Below are positions 5,618-7,960 of a stretch of 7,960 bases of DNA, piece by piece. The translations under genes and the position numbers were made by a program. The stretch spans positions 1 to 7,960 of the forward strand of contig MNYL01000216.1 of NCBI GenBank assembly GCA_001873075.1, written 5' to 3'. The notes below the pieces were generated by a model. The model was not told the origin of the DNA, did not search any database, and saw only the letters and a program-made list of their open reading frames with translations. This DNA is from Fibrobacteres bacterium CG2_30_45_31 (GTDB lineage: Bacteria > Fibrobacterota > Fibrobacteria > Fibrobacterales > Fibrobacteraceae). The first letter of the stretch is position 1; each line of letters opens with the position of its first letter.

Positions 5618-7494
5618 AGGAATATCCCTCTCTTGGAGAGTTTCATTCGCAAATTGAAGGCTTCGGTTCCTTGAGGTTTTAATTCCATATTCCAAAAGAA
5701 AAAGAGCCGAATTCCTTGCACAAGATTCGGAGCCGCCGAACGAAGTGTACTTAAAACAGGACTCACCATAACATGAGCTTCCCGCGGCAAATCAATGCAG
5801 ATCGCATAAGAAAGCAATCCATCTTTTAATACAAACGATTTCACATTTGAATATAAAGTAGACGTCGTGAAATCAATGGATATTTTCGCTCCATTAATCT
5901 TAATGGCAGAGGTTTTCTTATCAAACATACGCATACCCAAATCCAATTCCGTTCCAAAATAGCCATTCACTTCAGAGAACGTTGTATTGACCAAGGTATA
6001 GGATAAATCTAAAAACGGTTTTCCCCACTTCACCGAAAAAACTTTATCTACATGAAAAACATGTTTATTTTCAGCGATCGTCGCCACTTGTTCAGAGCGC
6101 AACAGCACATCCACTTGTGCTTCCAAACGATTAATTTGATAATCATAAGGGGATTTCAACTGCCCCGCATGATCGTTCAATGCTGATTCAAAACTTCCAA
6201 CATCATTCAACGATGGATCCAATAAATGATCCAGAAACGCAAAAGAAATATCCCCATCTTGACGCAAAGCATTCACCAAATTCAGCGAAGACGGCTTGTA
6301 AATCAAAGACCGTAGAGCACCACCACGCTGTTGTTCTAGCAAAAAAGCCATTTGAGAATTATTCACTAAAATCTGTCGATGGCCTTCCATCAAATAATCT
6401 GCGACTTCAATACTTTGACCCGTAAGGCCTGTCTGCCTAACAATTTTTTTCTCCGCCTCAATAACCTCTCGGTTCCCCTTCCAACGAACCCCAGGACTTT
6501 GAACCCCTTCATTACCAGGAAGGTCGGAATAATACTCAGGAGCCATCACAGGTAGTAAAATATTCTGAATATCTTCTAATACCGACCCCTGAAGCGTTGC
6601 TTCTGCGTGACGATACGCAGCGAGTAACGATTTGTGTAAAAAATCAGCTTCTGGTCGTCGAATCAAAAGTTCTCGGCAACTGTGAGAGGCCGTAGGTAGA
6701 CCTACATTAGAGCCTACAGCACTCATCAAATTGATTTTACCTTCTGAAAACTGTTGTTCAAAAATATGAGAAATAGTCCACGATTGAATTTCTTGTTTTA
6801 AGATAATTTCGGTTAAATCCGTAAAAAAATGCGAGAGCAATTCGGGATTTGAAATAGGGACAGATACAGCGGCGACCCAATGTTTTTCAGTTTCCGGCAA
6901 AGAATCAAATTTTGCACAAGCGGTAGCTCCCCCTTGCGAAATTGCATCACTCAAATCAGTAGCGACAGAAAGTAATCGCATCACAGAGCCACAATCCTCT
7001 GTTGTATACCAGCCTGAAACACGGGTAGAACGACCCAAAGCCTCTTGCAAGCTTTCTTCCCCAACCAATGTGTATTCATAACCTTTCTTAGCAAGGGTCT
7101 CTGTCATTCCAATTTCCCAAGCCATAGAAGAATTAAAATAGCCCGAAGGTTCAACTGAAAAATTTTTTGAAACAAGATCACGGTATTTTTGCAATTGAAT
7201 TTCTTGTAACTGTGTTGGAAACAAAGGAAGCATCGCATCGTAAAAACCACCGCCCATCATTTCAAGATGACCATCACGAACGCGCTCCCTCATCCATGCG
7301 GCTTCTTGTGGACTGTACTTCAACAAAACTTCTATGAGACGTCCCGGCAAAAATAAAGAAACTCGAGAATTTGTGGCTTCTAGAAACTGCTTGAATAAAA
7401 GGGCAAAACGAATCATCTCTTCATTAGGAGATATCCCCAACGGAGAAAAAGGCTCTTTCACAAACAACAACAATGCTAGTTTCAATCGTGGCAT
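5614..7494 (-). CDS. GH57 / 4-alpha-glucanotransferase-like protein, probably catalytically inactive
   Basis: The 626-aa product aligns by eye over its whole length with archaeal GH57 4-alpha-glucanotransferases such as the Thermococcus litoralis enzyme (from memory). Matches include VSLFLPGRLIEVL (45-57), DGHLEMMGGGFYDAMLPLFP (74-93, GH57 region 2), AWEIGMTETLAKKGYEYTLV (125-144, after region 3), WYTTEDCGSV (162-171), GLPTASHSCRELL (265-277, region 5) and RRPEADFLHKSLLAAYRHA (279-297). A C-terminal beta domain (about 370-626) resembles the DUF1926-type domain. The catalytic positions are changed. The HQP motif near residue 12 reads VKEP. The nucleophile Glu of the 'WLTERVW' region is Ser (FNSSMAW, about S123). 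The 'DDGEKFG' region with the acid/base Asp is replaced by SVPISNPEL (about 211-219). No signal peptide is seen, so it should be cytoplasmic. The ATG at 7494 lacks a strong Shine-Dalgarno, but strand 1 of the fold begins immediately after it. It is the first gene of the presumed operon. It could be a binding or regulatory pseudoenzyme, or act on a different substrate. Confidence 0.82.
   Translation of the reverse strand: MPRLKLALLLFVKEPFSPLGISPNEEMIRFALLFKQFLEATNSRVSLFLPGRLIEVLLKYSPQEAAWMRERVRDGHLEMMGGGFYDAMLPLFPTQLQEIQLQKYRDLVSKNFSVEPSGYFNSSMAWEIGMTETLAKKGYEYTLVGEESLQEALGRSTRVSGWYTTEDCGSVMRLLSVATDLSDAISQGGATACAKFDSLPETEKHWVAAVSVPISNPELLSHFFTDLTEIILKQEIQSWTISHIFEQQFSEGKINLMSAVGSNVGLPTASHSCRELLIRRPEADFLHKSLLAAYRHAEATLQGSVLEDIQNILLPVMAPEYYSDLPGNEGVQSPGVRWKGNREVIEAEKKIVRQTGLTGQSIEVADYLMEGHRQILVNNSQMAFLLEQQRGGALRSLIYKPSSLNLVNALRQDGDISFAFLDHLLDPSLNDVGSFESALNDHAGQLKSPYDYQINRLEAQVDVLLRSEQVATIAENKHVFHVDKVFSVKWGKPFLDLSYTLVNTTFSEVNGYFGTELDLGMRMFDKKTSAIKINGAKISIDFTTSTLYSNVKSFVLKDGLLSYAICIDLPREAHVMVSPVLSTLRSAAPNLVQGIRLFFFWNMELKPQGTEAFNLRMKLSKRGIFL
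5625..5631 (-). promoter_or_regulatory. Ribosome binding site deciding the STAS-gene start
   Basis: AGAGGGA lies inside the last codons of the GH57-like gene, with the AGGG core eight bases before the ATG at 5617. It supports this start over the in-frame ATG at 5695. Confidence 0.55.
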
Positions 7495-7640
7495 ATAAGT
7501 TGGAAAAATAGCTCTTTCTTTTCAAAAAAACGATTTTTAGACAATCAGCATGCTACAGATCGCAGCAAAATCACTCTATATCAAAATAATAGGAGAGTTC
7601 ACAGTCTGTGGAAGTTTTATGGAAGGGAGATGCAATGAAA
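7495..7640 (-). promoter_or_regulatory. Leader / presumed promoter region of the eight-gene run
   Basis: This is the only non-coding gap able to hold a promoter for the downstream genes, because a strong terminator closes the rRNA operon just before it. On the minus strand there is a plausible -10 hexamer TATTAT (7591-7586), but no good -35 at the right distance. A short palindrome (7600-7610) sits just upstream of it. The rest is AT-rich, with A and T runs at about 7518-7538. No riboswitch or attenuator was recognised. The promoter location is inferred from layout. Confidence 0.3.
7600..7610. repeat. Short palindrome upstream of the GH57-like gene
   Basis: CACAG-T-CTGTG is a perfect 5-bp inverted repeat around one central base. 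It lies where the -35/-10 spacer would be if TATTAT at 7591-7586 is the -10. It could be an operator half-site pair, but 5-bp arms can arise by chance. Confidence 0.25.
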
Positions 7641-7688
7641 ACATTTAAACAAAAGAGAGCCCCCATTCGGATTAACGAATGGGGGCTC
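7641..7688 (-). terminator. Intrinsic terminator of the rRNA operon
   Basis: A perfect 13-bp inverted repeat (arms 7657-7669 and 7676-7688, GAGCCCCCATTCG and its complement) closes a 6-nt loop. On the minus strand it begins within about 10 nt of the 5S 3' end and is followed by TCTTTTGTTT. The GC-rich base of the stem and the T-rich tail are typical of Rho-independent termination. It should insulate the downstream genes from rRNA transcription. Downstream transcription would then need its own promoter or readthrough. Confidence 0.9.
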
Positions 7689-7695
7689 AAGAATC

Positions 7696-7806
<111 letters not shown>

Positions 7807-7936
7807 AAATTTTAAGAACTACAGTAGGAAAGAAATTGAGGGAAAAAAAATATTGTTTTATTGCATACAGCAAAAAGTAATCAAGAGGTGGTGATTCCCA
7901 GCTGCTCACGCGACTGAGAGATAAATCGTTGAAATG
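7807..7936 (-). other. 23S-5S intergenic spacer
   Basis: About 130 nt separate the 23S 3' end from 5S. No tRNA or gene was found in it. It has an AT-rich half with a run of eight T on the minus strand near the 5S gene. It is transcribed and removed during rRNA processing, by general knowledge of rRNA operons. Confidence 0.7.
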
Positions 7937-7960
7937 AAGGAAAAGCCTCACGGACTATTA
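7937..7960 (-). rRNA. rrl: 23S ribosomal RNA, extreme 3' end (partial)
   Basis: The last 24 bases on the minus strand read TAATAGTCCGTGAGGCTTTT followed by CCTT. This matches the 3' terminus of E. coli 23S (…TAATGAACCGTGAGGCTTAACCTT) and lies in the expected order before 5S on the same strand. The rest of the gene is outside the window. The exact mature end is approximate. Confidence 0.85.

Noticed and set aside
5618..5695. Longer STAS protein from the ATG at 5695
   Set aside because: The extra 26 residues lie inside the GH57-like gene and are not STAS-like. The ATGA start at 5617 has a good ribosome binding site.
7518..7538. A/T runs resembling a terminator or attenuator before the GH57-like gene
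   Set aside because: The runs form no stable GC-containing stem. They are simply AT-rich leader.

Overview
The window reads as chromosomal DNA from a diderm (Gram-negative-type) bacterium of moderate-to-low GC. Every supportable gene lies on the minus strand. The diderm assignment rests on a periplasmic MlaC-family lipid carrier, a TolC-family outer-membrane protein and a membrane-anchored lytic transglycosylase. The combination reminds me of Fibrobacterota and relatives, but the sequence alone does not prove a phylum. There are no IS elements, tRNAs, CRISPR arrays or phage genes.

Read in the direction of transcription (high to low coordinates), the window opens with the last bases of a 23S rRNA gene, a ~130-nt spacer, a 5S rRNA gene and a perfect 13-bp terminator hairpin. 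This is the 3' end of an rRNA operon. After a ~150-nt leader comes a tightly packed run of eight genes. (1) A GH57/4-alpha-glucanotransferase-like protein whose catalytic motifs look erased. (2) A STAS-transmembrane-coiled-coil protein. (3) A membrane-anchored SLT lytic transglycosylase. (4) A TolC-family outer-membrane protein. (5) MlaC. (6) A DUF2953-like membrane protein with a charged linker. (7) RsuA, the 16S rRNA pseudouridine synthase. (8) The N-terminal part of an RsmC/RlmG-type rRNA methyltransferase, which runs off the left edge.

Five of the seven junctions are overlaps: ATGA, 11 nt with a GTG start, ATGA, TAATG and TAATG. The other two gaps are 49 nt (before tolC) and 27 nt (before the methyltransferase). 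This layout predicts one translationally coupled operon. Genes 2-6 all concern the envelope: lipid transport, peptidoglycan cleavage and membrane proteins. Genes 7-8 concern 16S rRNA modification and may be co-transcribed for growth-rate reasons.

The most interesting points are: the full-length GH57 homologue that seems to have lost its nucleophile, its acid/base and its HQP motif; the STAS domain with Asp-Asp where partner-switching proteins have the phosphorylated Ser, tied through a membrane segment and coiled coil to a neighbouring lytic transglycosylase with a similar TM-coil layout; and a TolC-MlaC pair with no MlaFED transporter genes beside it, in a cluster that contains a STAS protein (MlaB, a Mla subunit, is also a STAS protein).
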